Made by a program: the position numbers and the translations under genes. Below the pieces are notes generated by a model, which was not told the DNA's origin, did no database searches, and saw only the letters and a program-made list of their open reading frames with translations. This document shows, piece after piece, positions 7,814 through 17,112 of a stretch of DNA of 31,799 nucleotides (within the stretch, counting starts at the first letter, position 1; the number at the start of each line of letters is the position of its first letter). The stretch is from 66-474 sp036278635 (GTDB lineage Bacteria; Pseudomonadota; Gammaproteobacteria; Xanthomonadales; Rhodanobacteraceae): the NCBI GenBank assembly GCA_036278635.1, contig DASUKQ010000085.1, positions 1-31,799 on the forward strand, given 5' to 3'.

Positions 7814-8454
7814 AACGGTCAGCGGCTGAAATCATTCGCGAGTATGGCCCGTTCCCCGGCGCGGACCGCGTGCACGGCGTGACGTACGATGGCGAGCGCA
7901 TCTGGTTTGCGTCCGGGGACAAGTTGAACGCGCTCGACCCGGCCACTGGCAAGCCGCTGCGTTCGATCGATGTCGCCGCGCACGCCGGCACGGCCTTCGA
8001 CGGGAAACACCTGTTCCAGATCGCCGGGGATCGCATCCAGAAGATCGATCCCGGCTCCGGCCGGGTGCTCGCCACGATCCCGGGGCCCGGCAACGGCGGC
8101 AACTCGGGACTGGCATGGGCCGAAGGCACGCTGTGGGTCGGCGAGTATCGCGAACGACGGATCCATCAGGTCGATCCGGAAACCGGGACGATCCTGCGCA
8201 CGATCGAATCGAAGCGTTTCGTCACCGGCGTGACCTGGGTGGAAGGCGAACTGTGGCACGGCACCTGGGAAGAGGATCAATGCGACTTGCGCCGGCTCGA
8301 CCCCGGGAGCGGCGAGGTTCTGGAGCAACTCGACATGCCGGAAGGCACCGCCGTCTCCGGACTGGAAGCGGACGGCAACGGACAGTTCCTGTGCGGTGGT
8401 GGCAGCAGCGGGAAGATCAGGGCCGTGCGCCGGCCGCGGGCGGGCGATCGTTGA
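7810..8454 (+). CDS. Cytoplasmic beta-propeller (NHL/Vgb-like repeat) protein
   Basis: A 214-residue protein made of repeats of about 40 residues of the type G-x-x-W-x-(A/G)-...-L-D-P-x-(T/S)-G, for example ALDPATGKPL, KIDPGSGRVL, QVDPETGTIL and RLDPGSGEVL. This is the blade pattern of NHL, SMP-30 and virginiamycin B lyase-like propellers. It has about five blades and no signal peptide, so it is probably cytoplasmic. The start is set by a 4-nt ATGA overlap with the SRPBCC gene, showing translational coupling. Its function is unknown. It converges with another propeller gene of the opposite strand 18 nt away, but the two differ in length and export signal. Confidence 0.72.
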   Translation: MKRSAAEIIREYGPFPGADRVHGVTYDGERIWFASGDKLNALDPATGKPLRSIDVAAHAGTAFDGKHLFQIAGDRIQKIDPGSGRVLATIPGPGNGGNSGLAWAEGTLWVGEYRERRIHQVDPETGTILRTIESKRFVTGVTWVEGELWHGTWEEDQCDLRRLDPGSGEVLEQLDMPEGTAVSGLEADGNGQFLCGGGSSGKIRAVRRPRAGDR

Positions 8455-8472
8455 CGCTCGCGATCGCGTTGC

Positions 8473-9480
8473 TCATTCCGTGACCCGGGTGCGAAACACG
8501 GTCAGACGGTCGGTGCCGGATTCGGCCGCCCAGACCTCTCCGGGACGACCGAGCATCTGCCGAACGTGCGCACCGGCCCGGTCGCCGGGAAAACGCTCGA
8601 AACGACCGTTCTCCGGATCGAAGCGCAGTACCGCATTGGCGCCGAAATCGCTCACCCAGACCTGGTCCGCGTCGTCGACGTAGACCGCGTATGGCCGGGG
8701 ATTGTCCCCCGGCAAATGCCACGATTTCCATTCGCCGCTGGCGGGGTCGTAGCGGCTGAGTTGCCCGGATATCCATTCACTGACCCACAACCTTCCCCGA
8801 CTGTCGGACCAGACCCGGCGTGCGCCCTGCCCCTTCGTGGGCGGTTCGACCACCGTCGCCTCACCGCTGTCCGGATCGATGCGGGCAATGTAGCTGCCGG
8901 CCAGCGAAGCGAAATACACCATCCCCGCGGGCGTGGTTGCGATGCCGTAGGGTCCCCGTCCCCTGGGCGCATCCAGCACCTTCATCGCACCGCTGTCGGG
9001 ATCGAGCCAGCCGTAGATGCCACTCTGGCCGGTAAACCATAGGCGACCGCGCGCATCGAAGGTCGCGGTATTGAGGTTGGCGTAGCCACTTGCCTTCGGC
9101 AGCGGCCAGGTCGTGACGGTGTGCGTTTGCGGATCGACCCGGACGATCGCGTTCAGGCCCCCGTCGGTGATCCACGGCGCCCCGTCCGGGCCCACGATCA
9201 CGCCGTGCGGCGCGGATCCTTTGCCCAGCGGGATCTGCTCGACCCGGCCGGTCTTCGGATCCAGTTTGCCGAGCGCGCCCTGGCGTTGCGCGGTGTACCA
9301 GACCGGGCCGCCGGGTTTCGGATCGGGCGCGACGTCGTGCGGATGGGCGCCCTCGGGCACCGGGAAATGCTGGACCCGTACCCCACTTGCGATTGCGGCC
9401 AGCGGCGCCAACGCGCAGGCCAGCACCAGGGTCATCCGCGCGCGGCGCGACTCTCGCCATGCATGTGCCGGTGCAGCCAT
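8473..9480 (-). CDS. Exported Vgb-like (virginiamycin B lyase-type) beta-propeller protein
   Basis: A 335-residue protein with a signal peptide (Arg-rich start, then LVLACALAPLAAIASG). It carries repeated blades such as HFPVPEGAHPHDVAPDP, GSAPHGVIVGPDGAPWITD, GRLWFTGQSGIYGWLDPDSG and QVWVSDFGANAVLRFDPENG. These resemble the seven-bladed propellers of the virginiamycin B lyase family, many of which are not antibiotic lyases. The catalytic residues of true Vgb cannot be checked with confidence here, so no lyase activity is claimed. ATG 9480 is chosen because GAGG lies 9 nt upstream; GTG 9489 is possible. The gene lies 126 nt after guaA on the same strand and is likely periplasmic. Confidence 0.8.
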   Translation of the reverse strand: MAAPAHAWRESRRARMTLVLACALAPLAAIASGVRVQHFPVPEGAHPHDVAPDPKPGGPVWYTAQRQGALGKLDPKTGRVEQIPLGKGSAPHGVIVGPDGAPWITDGGLNAIVRVDPQTHTVTTWPLPKASGYANLNTATFDARGRLWFTGQSGIYGWLDPDSGAMKVLDAPRGRGPYGIATTPAGMVYFASLAGSYIARIDPDSGEATVVEPPTKGQGARRVWSDSRGRLWVSEWISGQLSRYDPASGEWKSWHLPGDNPRPYAVYVDDADQVWVSDFGANAVLRFDPENGRFERFPGDRAGAHVRQMLGRPGEVWAAESGTDRLTVFRTRVTE

Positions 9481-9606
9481 TGCGTCCACCCTCGTTTCAA
9501 CCGTGCCGCCATCGAGTATGCAGACTGGACGTTAAAGCGGCGACAAATGGCTGGCGCGCCAAAATTCGTGGCGGGGTTCCGCGTGATGCCGTTGGGGCGA
9601 GGCCCC

Positions 9607-11157
<1,551 letters not shown>

Positions 11158-11159
11158 GC

Positions 11160-11194
11160 GGGACCCGGGGCCCGGGACCCGGGACCCGATTCCC
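11160..11194. repeat. Tandem heptamer array (GGGACCC)n upstream of guaA
   Basis: Reading on the plus strand, five 7-nt units follow each other: GGGACCC, GGGGCCC, GGGACCC, GGGACCC and a degenerate GATTCCC. The unit is palindromic apart from its central base. The array begins two nt before the guaA start codon, so it occupies the ribosome-binding region of guaA, where no Shine-Dalgarno sequence is evident. Confidence 0.85.
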
Positions 11195-11282
11195 ATGCCC
11201 TGCGGCCGTCAACATATGGTTGGTGCGAATCCATGTGTCAGAAGCAGACACGCTGCACTTCACGTTGTTGCGCGTCGAAGGC

Positions 11283-11310
11283 GGGTCCCGCGTCCCGGGT
11301 CCCGGGTCCC
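11283..11310. repeat. Tandem heptamer array (GGGTCCC)n downstream of guaB, inverted relative to the one at guaA
   Basis: Four 7-nt units, GGGTCCC, GCGTCCC, GGGTCCC and GGGTCCC, end five nt from the guaB stop codon. This is the reverse complement of the array at 11160-11194, so the two arms, about 90 nt apart, could pair in a guaBA transcript. Confidence 0.85.
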
Positions 11311-11315
11311 GCCTT

Positions 11316-12770
11316 TCAACCCATCCTGTAATTCGGCGCTTCCTTGGTGATCTGCACGTCGTGCACATGCGCCTCGCGCGTGCCGGCGCCGGTGACACGC
11401 ACGAACTGCGGTTTGGTGCGCATCTCCTCGATGTTCGCGCACCCGCAGTAACCCATGGATGCGCGCAGGCCGCCGACCAGTTGGTGGACGATCGCGCGCA
11501 GCGGGCCGCGGTACGGCACACGACCCTCGATGCCCTCGGGCACCAGCTTGTCGGCCGCCGCTTCTTCCTGGAAATAGCGATCCGACGAGCCGCTCTGCAT
11601 CGCGCCCAGCGAACCCATGCCGCGGTAGCTCTTGTACGAGCGCCCCTGGAACAGCTCGATCTCGCCGGGGGCTTCCTCGGTGCCGGCGAACATCGAACCC
11701 AGCATCACGCACGAGGCCCCGGCGACGATGGCCTTGGCGACGTCGCCGGAATAACGCACGCCGCCGTCGGCGATCAGGGGAATCTCGTCCTTCAAGGCAT
11801 CGGCGACCATCGAGATGGCGGTGATCTGGGGCACGCCGACACCGGCGACGATGCGGGTGGTACAGATCGACCCGGGCCCGACGCCGACCTTGACGGCGTT
11901 CACGCCGGCATCGCGCAAGGCACGGGCGGCGTCGCCGGTGACGATGTTGCCGGCGATCATCTGGAGGTCCGGGAAGTTCTTGCGGACCCACGCGACGCGT
12001 TCGATCACGCCCTGCGAATGGCCGTGCGCGGTATCCACGACGACCACGTCCACGCCGGCTTCGGCCAGCGCCGTGACGCGGCGTTCGGTATCACCGGCCA
12101 CGCCGACCGCGGCACCGACACGCAGGCGTTCGTGGTCGTCCTTGGCCGAGTGCGGGTTGTCGCGCGCCTTCTGGATGTCCTTGACGGTAATCAGTCCGCG
12201 CAGTTCGAACGCGTCATTGACCACCAGCACTTTTTCGATGCGGTGCTTGTGCAGCAATCCGACGATTTCGTCCTCGTCGGCGCCCTCCTTCACCGTGACC
12301 AGCTTGTCCTTGCGCGTCATGATGTTCTTGACGGGGTCGTCGGGCTTCTTCTCGAAACGCAGGTCGCGGCTGGTGACGATGCCGACCAGCTTGTCGCCGT
12401 CCACCACCGGCACGCCGGAAATGTTGTGCGAACGGGTGATGTGCATGACCTCGCCGATCGAGGTCGTCGGCCCGACGGTGAGCGGATCGCGGATCACGCC
12501 GGCCTCGAACTTCTTGACGAGCCGTACTTCGGCGGCCTGCTGTTCCACCGTCATGTTCTTGTGGATGATGCCGATGCCGCCGCACTGGGCCATCGTGATG
12601 GCGAGGCGGGCCTCGGTCACGGTATCCATGGCCGAAGACATCAGCGGGATGTTCAGGCGGATGGCGCGCGTCAGGTCGGCCGACGTGTCGACAGCGCGCG
12701 GCACGACCGAGGAATGGGCGGGGACGAGATAGACGTCGTCGTAGGTCAGGGCCTCGGCGAGGATGCGCAT
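11316..12770 (-). CDS. guaB: IMP dehydrogenase
   Basis: A 484-residue enzyme that oxidises IMP to XMP with NAD+, the committed step to GMP. A TIM barrel (ALTYDDVYLVPAHS at the start) is interrupted by a CBS-pair domain (about residues 93-205, with PLTVGPTTSIGEVM and HNISGVPVVD). The catalytic loop GVGPGSICTTR holds Cys303, and the flap region reads YRGMGSLGAM. The C-terminus ends NYRMG. A promoter with a perfect -10 box lies just upstream, and GAGG precedes the ATG by 11 nt. guaA follows on the same strand after the heptamer arrays. Length and motifs are fully normal. Confidence 0.97.
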   Translation of the reverse strand: MRILAEALTYDDVYLVPAHSSVVPRAVDTSADLTRAIRLNIPLMSSAMDTVTEARLAITMAQCGGIGIIHKNMTVEQQAAEVRLVKKFEAGVIRDPLTVGPTTSIGEVMHITRSHNISGVPVVDGDKLVGIVTSRDLRFEKKPDDPVKNIMTRKDKLVTVKEGADEDEIVGLLHKHRIEKVLVVNDAFELRGLITVKDIQKARDNPHSAKDDHERLRVGAAVGVAGDTERRVTALAEAGVDVVVVDTAHGHSQGVIERVAWVRKNFPDLQMIAGNIVTGDAARALRDAGVNAVKVGVGPGSICTTRIVAGVGVPQITAISMVADALKDEIPLIADGGVRYSGDVAKAIVAGASCVMLGSMFAGTEEAPGEIELFQGRSYKSYRGMGSLGAMQSGSSDRYFQEEAAADKLVPEGIEGRVPYRGPLRAIVHQLVGGLRASMGYCGCANIEEMRTKPQFVRVTGAGTREAHVHDVQITKEAPNYRMG

Positions 12771-12798
12771 TGGATCGGATCCCTCAATGCAATGCGCG

Positions 12799-12827
12799 AT
12801 TATACGTGAAGACGCCTACCATCGAAA
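12799..12827 (-). promoter_or_regulatory. Promoter of guaB
   Basis: A perfect TATAAT (12804-12799 on the minus strand) lies 28 nt before the guaB ATG, giving a start near 12792 and a leader of about 22 nt containing GAGG. The -35 box at 17-nt spacing (TTTCGA, 12827-12822) is weak, so an activator or a strong UP region may matter. Confidence 0.55.
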
Positions 12828-12835
12828 GGAAAGTC

Positions 12836-12965
12836 GGGGTCAGAGTCACTTTCGGCGAACCGGGCGATCCGCGATGGGAAACGCTCGGCCAAAAGTGACT
12901 CTGACCCCGTTCTTTTATCGCCCGGGCCGGATCACATGCCCCGCCGAAAGTGACTCTGACCCCCT
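12836..12965. repeat. Three copies of a GGGGTCAGAGTCACTTT-type palindromic repeat
   Basis: Copy 1 (12836-12856) reads GGGGTCAGAGTCACTTTCGGC. Copy 2 (12888-12908) is its inverse with one mismatch, and copy 3 (12943-12965) is inverse with no mismatch. Copies 1 and 2 form a 21-bp stem with a loop of about 31 nt; on the plus side a short T-rich run (GTTCTTTTAT) follows. Copy 3 overlaps the 3' end of folD. I recall similar sequences scattered in Xanthomonadales genomes, possibly linked to REP-associated transposases, but no such gene is here. Confidence 0.85.
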
Positions 12966-13837
12966 TCTTCTCCGTCGATGGCCTGCGCCGCTTCCAGCGT
13001 GTTTTCCATCAGCGTCGCCACGGTCATCGGCCCGACGCCGCCCGGTACCGGCGTGATCCACGACGCGCGTTTGGCGGCTTCCTCGAACTCCACGTCGCCG
13101 ACCAGGTGCCCGTCCTGCATCCGGTTGATGCCGACGTCGATCACCACCGCGCCGGGCTTGATCCACGCGCCCTTGACCAGGCCGGGCTTTCCCGCCGCGG
13201 CGATCACGATGTCGCCCTGGCGCACGTAGCTGCCGAGGTCGCGCGTGAATTTGTGGCAACAGGTGGTCGTGCAACCGGCGATCATCAATTCCAGCACCAG
13301 CGGGCGGCCGACGTGGTTGGACACTCCCACCACCACCGCATGCGGGCCGCGCACCGGCCGGTCGGTGCGACCCAGCAAGGTCATCACGCCTTTGGGGGTG
13401 CACGGCCGCAAGCCGAAACGCCGCAAGGCCAGGTGTCCGACGTTGATGGCGCTGAATCCGTCGACATCCTTGCGCGGATCGATGCGATCGATCAGGGCAT
13501 CGGCGTTGATGTGCGGTGGCAGCGGCAACTGGACGAGGATCCCGTGCACCGCGGGATCGGCATTGAGCCTGTCGACCAGGCCGAACAGCTCGGCTTCCGG
13601 CGTGTCCGCCGGGAGGTCATGATCGAACGACTTGAAGCCGGCCTGCTGGCAAGCCTTGCGCTTGTTGCGCACGTACACGGCCGACGCAGGATCGGCACCG
13701 ACCAGCACCACCGCGAGCCCCGGTGCGGAGCGGCCCGCGGCGAGCCGCGCCTTGACGCCCGTCGCGACGTGCTCGACCACTTCGCCGGCAATCCTGCGGC
13801 CATCGAGGATCCGTGCGGCGTGGGACGGTCCGGACAT
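12932..13837 (-). CDS. folD: Bifunctional methylenetetrahydrofolate dehydrogenase/cyclohydrolase
   Basis: The enzyme interconverts 5,10-methylene-THF, methenyl-THF and 10-formyl-THF with NADP+. The active-site pair Tyr55 and Lys59 is in YVRNKRKAC. The substrate region QLPLPPHIN, the PRKDVDGF motif, the Rossmann motif VGVSNHVGRP and the closing PVPGGVGPMTVATLMENTL are all present. The product has 301 residues, about 15 more than usual. The last ten or so (GGQSHFRRGM and stop) are encoded by copy 3 of the interspersed repeat, so the native C-terminus has been replaced or extended. The ATG at 13837 begins MSGPSHAARILDG, with AAGGA 11 nt upstream. It is divergent from the DUF1244 gene 71 bp away. 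Confidence 0.95.
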   Translation of the reverse strand: MSGPSHAARILDGRRIAGEVVEHVATGVKARLAAGRSAPGLAVVLVGADPASAVYVRNKRKACQQAGFKSFDHDLPADTPEAELFGLVDRLNADPAVHGILVQLPLPPHINADALIDRIDPRKDVDGFSAINVGHLALRRFGLRPCTPKGVMTLLGRTDRPVRGPHAVVVGVSNHVGRPLVLELMIAGCTTTCCHKFTRDLGSYVRQGDIVIAAAGKPGLVKGAWIKPGAVVIDVGINRMQDGHLVGDVEFEEAAKRASWITPVPGGVGPMTVATLMENTLEAAQAIDGEEGGQSHFRRGM

Positions 13838-13908
13838 GCTGGCGTGAATCCTTTGCGTTACAGTGAACGTGCATTGTCGCCGATTCCACCAGCCACGCAA
13901 AACGCCCC

Positions 13909-14208
13909 ATGACACCCGCAAATCAAACCGAGCTCGAAGCCGCTGCTTTCCGCCACCTGCTGCGTCACCTCAACCACGATCGGCTGGACGTCCAGAACAT
14001 CGACCTGATGATCCTGGCCGGGTTCTGCCGCAACTGCCTGGCCGACTGGTACCGGGAGGCCGCCGCGGAGCGCGGCGTCACGCTGTCGAAGGACGAAGCC
14101 CGCGAGGCCATCTATGGCATGCCGTTCGCCGAATGGAAGGCCAAGCACCAGAAGGACGCGACGCCCGAACAACTGGCGGCGTTCGAGAACGCCCGGAAGA
14201 AACGGTAG
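13909..14208 (+). CDS. DUF1244 family protein
   Basis: A 99-residue protein that matches DUF1244 over its whole length: AFRHLLRHL, DVQNIDLMILAGFCRNCLADWY with the paired Cys40 and Cys43, then DEAREAIYGMPFAEWKAKHQ. The family is small, soluble and widespread in proteobacteria; its function is not established. The two conserved cysteines could bind a metal, which is inference. It is a single gene between divergent folD and convergent moeB. Confidence 0.9.
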   Translation: MTPANQTELEAAAFRHLLRHLNHDRLDVQNIDLMILAGFCRNCLADWYREAAAERGVTLSKDEAREAIYGMPFAEWKAKHQKDATPEQLAAFENARKKR

Positions 14209-14350
14209 GAACGCACCTGGGCGCGACCGCGGATGGCGGGTCGGAACACCGGCAGGCGCTTTGGGCCTGGCCGCAAGTGGACATGCAACAAGCCCGCATG
14301 CGCGTAGTACCTGCTTCAGCGTTGGCCTGCTACCGTCACCCGCGACACAT

Positions 14351-14375
14351 GCTCGCGCGCAGGCGCGCTCTTACA
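14351..14375 (-). repeat. REP-like palindrome touching the moeB stop codon
   Basis: On the minus strand the sequence reads TGTAAGAGCGCGCC then TGCGCGCGAGC, a GC-rich imperfect palindrome of the same style as the GCAGGAGCG repeats at 17113-17188 and 27771-27809. The moeB stop (TAA, 14373-14371) lies inside it, so the repeat begins at the very end of the gene. Confidence 0.55.
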
Positions 14376-15501
14376 AGCCGCTCGCGCAGAACGCCGCGTA
14401 ATCGATGTAGCCCGGGAAAGGCTTTCCGACCCCGCACACCGGACATTCCGGATCGGGCGCAAGACGCGTTTCATGGAAGCGCATCGAGAGCGCGTCGAAC
14501 ATCAGGACGCGGCCGACCAGCGGCTCGCCGATGCCGAGGATGAGCTTGATCACCTCGGTCGCCTGCAGCATCCCCACCACGCCCGGCAATACACCAAGCA
14601 CGCCGGCTTCGGAACAATTCGGAGCATCCTCGGGCGCCGGCGGTTGCGGGAACAGGCAGCGGTAGCACGGCGCCGTGCCTCGTTGTCGGCCGGCGTCGAA
14701 GACGCTGACCTGCCCCTGGAACCGCTGCACCGCGCCATACACGAGCGGCTTCGCCAGTTTCACGCAGGCATCGTTGAGCAGGTAGCGGACCGGGAAATTG
14801 TCGGCGCCGTCCAGCACCACGTCGGCGCCGTCCAGCAGCCCGTCGACATTCGCCGAGGTGACGCGTTCGGCGAGGCCTTCGATGTTCACGTGCGGGTTCA
14901 GGCCGTGCAGCGCCTGCGCCGCGGAATCGAGTTTCGGCATGCCGATGCGGTCGTCGGCGTGCAGGATCTGGCGCTGGAGGTTGCTGCGTTCGACGACGTC
15001 GTCGTCGGCGATCGCCAGCGTGCCGACGCCGGCGGCAGCGAGGTAGTACGCCGCGGGCGATCCGAGCCCGCCCGCTCCCAGCAGCACCACGCGCGCGGCC
15101 TCCAGCTTGCGCTGGCCGGCCTCGCCGACTTCCGGCAAACGCAGGTGGCGCGAGTAACGATCGTAGAAATCTTCGTCTTCGCCGGGTTTGCCCATCGGCA
15201 ACCCTTCGTCGATCCACCGTGCGGTGCCGCCCGCAACGGAAACCACGTTGGAGTAACCAAGTTGCCGCAAGGTTTGCGCCGCAAGAACGGAGCGCTGGCC
15301 ATGCGCGCAGATCGTCAGGACTTCCGCAGCACGGTCGGGCACGGCCTGCGCGATGCGCTGCGGGATTTCGCCGCGTGGCAGCGGCACCGCGTCCTGCGCC
15401 ATGCCCGACGCATGTTCGAAGGTCTCCCGCACGTCCAGCAACAGGGCGCCGGCTCGCTGCCTTTGCAACGCCTCGCCCGGGGTGATTTCAGTGATTGCCA
15501 T
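14371..15501 (-). CDS. moeB: MoeB/ThiF-type sulfur-carrier adenylyltransferase with an N-terminal rhodanese domain
   Basis: A 376-residue fusion. Residues 1-105 form a rhodanese domain with active-site Cys65 in CAHGQRS. Residues 115-375 form the E1-like ThiF domain with nucleotide motif GAGGLG (142-147), DDDVVERSNLQRQ, the ADNF region, and zinc ligands in CYRC (279-282) and CPVC (353-356). Such proteins adenylate the C-terminal Gly-Gly of MoaD or ThiS and may pass sulfur from the rhodanese cysteine. In MOCS3 and actinobacterial MoeZ the rhodanese domain is C-terminal; here the order is reversed. The exact carrier (molybdopterin, thiamine or thiocarboxylate tRNA pathways) is not settled by sequence. 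It lies 46 nt after der and may be the last gene of that run. Confidence 0.88.
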   Translation of the reverse strand: MAITEITPGEALQRQRAGALLLDVRETFEHASGMAQDAVPLPRGEIPQRIAQAVPDRAAEVLTICAHGQRSVLAAQTLRQLGYSNVVSVAGGTARWIDEGLPMGKPGEDEDFYDRYSRHLRLPEVGEAGQRKLEAARVVLLGAGGLGSPAAYYLAAAGVGTLAIADDDVVERSNLQRQILHADDRIGMPKLDSAAQALHGLNPHVNIEGLAERVTSANVDGLLDGADVVLDGADNFPVRYLLNDACVKLAKPLVYGAVQRFQGQVSVFDAGRQRGTAPCYRCLFPQPPAPEDAPNCSEAGVLGVLPGVVGMLQATEVIKLILGIGEPLVGRVLMFDALSMRFHETRLAPDPECPVCGVGKPFPGYIDYAAFCASGL

Positions 15502-15547
15502 GCCCGCATTATCGCGCAAAGCCGATCTGCCGGCCCCGAAGGCCGGA

Positions 15548-16945
15548 TCAACGTCCGCGCACATGCCGGATCATCCGCTGTCGCTTGCTTCGCCTGCCCC
15601 TGGTCGGCTCGTTGCGCTTGCCTGCGTACGGGTTCTCGCCTTCACGGAACTCGATGCGGATCGGCGTACCTTCGAGCTTGTAGCGCTTGCGGAAAAAATT
15701 CTCGAGATAGCGTCGATAGCTGTCCGCGATGTGCTTGGTGCGGGTGCCGTGGATCACGATCGTCGGCGGACGCTCGCCGCCGGGATGCGCGAAACGCAGC
15801 TTTGGCGAATGCCCGCGAACCAGTGGCGGCTGGTGCGCCGTCACCGCTTTTTCCAGTGCACGGGTGAGATCCGACGTGCCGAGTTCGCGCGCCGCCGCGG
15901 CGCCGGCGCGATCGATCGCGCGCATCAGTTCGCGCAAACCGGAACCGTGCAACGCCGACAGGAACACGATTTTCGCCCACTCGACGAATACAAGTTTGCG
16001 CTCCAGGCCTGCCTTGCAGCGGTCACGGTCATAGCGATCGAGACCGTCCCATTTGTTGGCGGCGACGACCAGCGCGCGTCCTGCGTCGAGTACCTGCCCG
16101 ATCAGGGCAAGGTCCTGGTCGGTGACGCCCTCGCCCGCGTCCAGCATCACCACCGCGACGTCGGCGGCGGCGATCGACTGCAGCGTCTTGATGACGCTGA
16201 ACTTCTCGAGCGCGTCGTCGACGCGGCCCCGCCGCCGCACGCCCGCCGTATCGATCAGGGTGTAGCGCTTGCCGTCGCGCAGCAGCGGGACGTGGATCGC
16301 GTCCCGGGTGGTCCCGGCGACTTCCGAGACCACCACGCGTTCCTCGCCGAGCAGGCGATTGACCAGCGTGGACTTGCCGACGTTCGGCCGTCCGATGATG
16401 GCGACGCGGATTCCCGCCTCCGGCGAATCCGGCACGGGCTCCGCGTCATCGTCGGCGGGCAGCAACGGCAGGATCTCCGCCAGCAATGCGTCGACGCCAC
16501 GCGCGTGCGCGGCCGCCATCGCGAGGGTCGCGGCGACGCCGAGCGCGGCAAACTCCGCGAGCGCGGTTTGCGCATCGATGCCGTCGGTCTTGTTGACCGC
16601 GAGCAACACCGGTTTCCCGGCGCGACGCAAGCGGTCGAGGATCGAGCGGTCCTGCGGCAGCAACCCTTCCCGCGCATCGACCAGCAATACGCACGCGCAG
16701 GCTTCTTCGATCGCGCGCTGCACCTGCCTCTCGGTCAGTTCGTCGATGTCGATACGCTGGCCGGACAGGCCACCGGTATCGACCAGCACGAACGGGCGCG
16801 CGCCGAGGCGGCACACGCCATAGTGACGGTCCCGGGTCACGCCGGGCAGGTCCGCCACCAATGCGTCGCGACTTCTCGTCAGCGCATTGAACAGCGTGGA
16901 CTTGCCGACGTTGGGGCGACCCACCAGTGCAACTACAGGCAACAT
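15548..16945 (-). CDS. der: Ribosome-assembly GTPase Der (EngA)
   Basis: A 465-residue protein with two GTPase domains in tandem, the hallmark of Der. The first has P-loop GRPNVGKSTLFN (about 9-20), DTGG and NKTD. The second has GRPNVGKSTLVNRLLGEER, DTAG and ANKWD. A KH-like C-terminal domain follows (GTRTKHIADSYRRYLENFFR) with a basic tail (TRGRRSKRQR). It acts in 50S subunit maturation and is normally essential. It follows bamB, as in E. coli (bamB-der), but here about 277 bp with a REP pair lie between them. Confidence 0.96.
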   Translation of the reverse strand: MLPVVALVGRPNVGKSTLFNALTRSRDALVADLPGVTRDRHYGVCRLGARPFVLVDTGGLSGQRIDIDELTERQVQRAIEEACACVLLVDAREGLLPQDRSILDRLRRAGKPVLLAVNKTDGIDAQTALAEFAALGVAATLAMAAAHARGVDALLAEILPLLPADDDAEPVPDSPEAGIRVAIIGRPNVGKSTLVNRLLGEERVVVSEVAGTTRDAIHVPLLRDGKRYTLIDTAGVRRRGRVDDALEKFSVIKTLQSIAAADVAVVMLDAGEGVTDQDLALIGQVLDAGRALVVAANKWDGLDRYDRDRCKAGLERKLVFVEWAKIVFLSALHGSGLRELMRAIDRAGAAAARELGTSDLTRALEKAVTAHQPPLVRGHSPKLRFAHPGGERPPTIVIHGTRTKHIADSYRRYLENFFRKRYKLEGTPIRIEFREGENPYAGKRNEPTRGRRSKRQRMIRHVRGR

Positions 16946-17112
16946 AAACTACGGTTCCAAATCGTAGCAGCGCATATCAGACGCACCATCTGGAGAAGCT
17001 CTCGTGAAAAGTCGGGCCAGGGATGGCCGTTCCGGACTTCCAGAACATGAAGCGGTTCGGCGTGGAGTGCGGACCACCGAAGCAGCGATCAGGAATGATC
17101 TCACAAGGTACC

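Noticed and set aside
11160..11310. Heptamer arrays as a CRISPR
   Set aside because: Units are only 7 nt, directly adjacent and without spacers; no cas gene is present.
11220..12809. 529-codon plus-strand open frame opposite guaB
   Set aside because: Asp/His/Gly-rich translation with no domain; guaB on the minus strand is complete and certain.
15353..17050. 565-codon plus-strand open frame opposite moeB and der
   Set aside because: It spans two verified minus-strand genes and has no recognisable domain.
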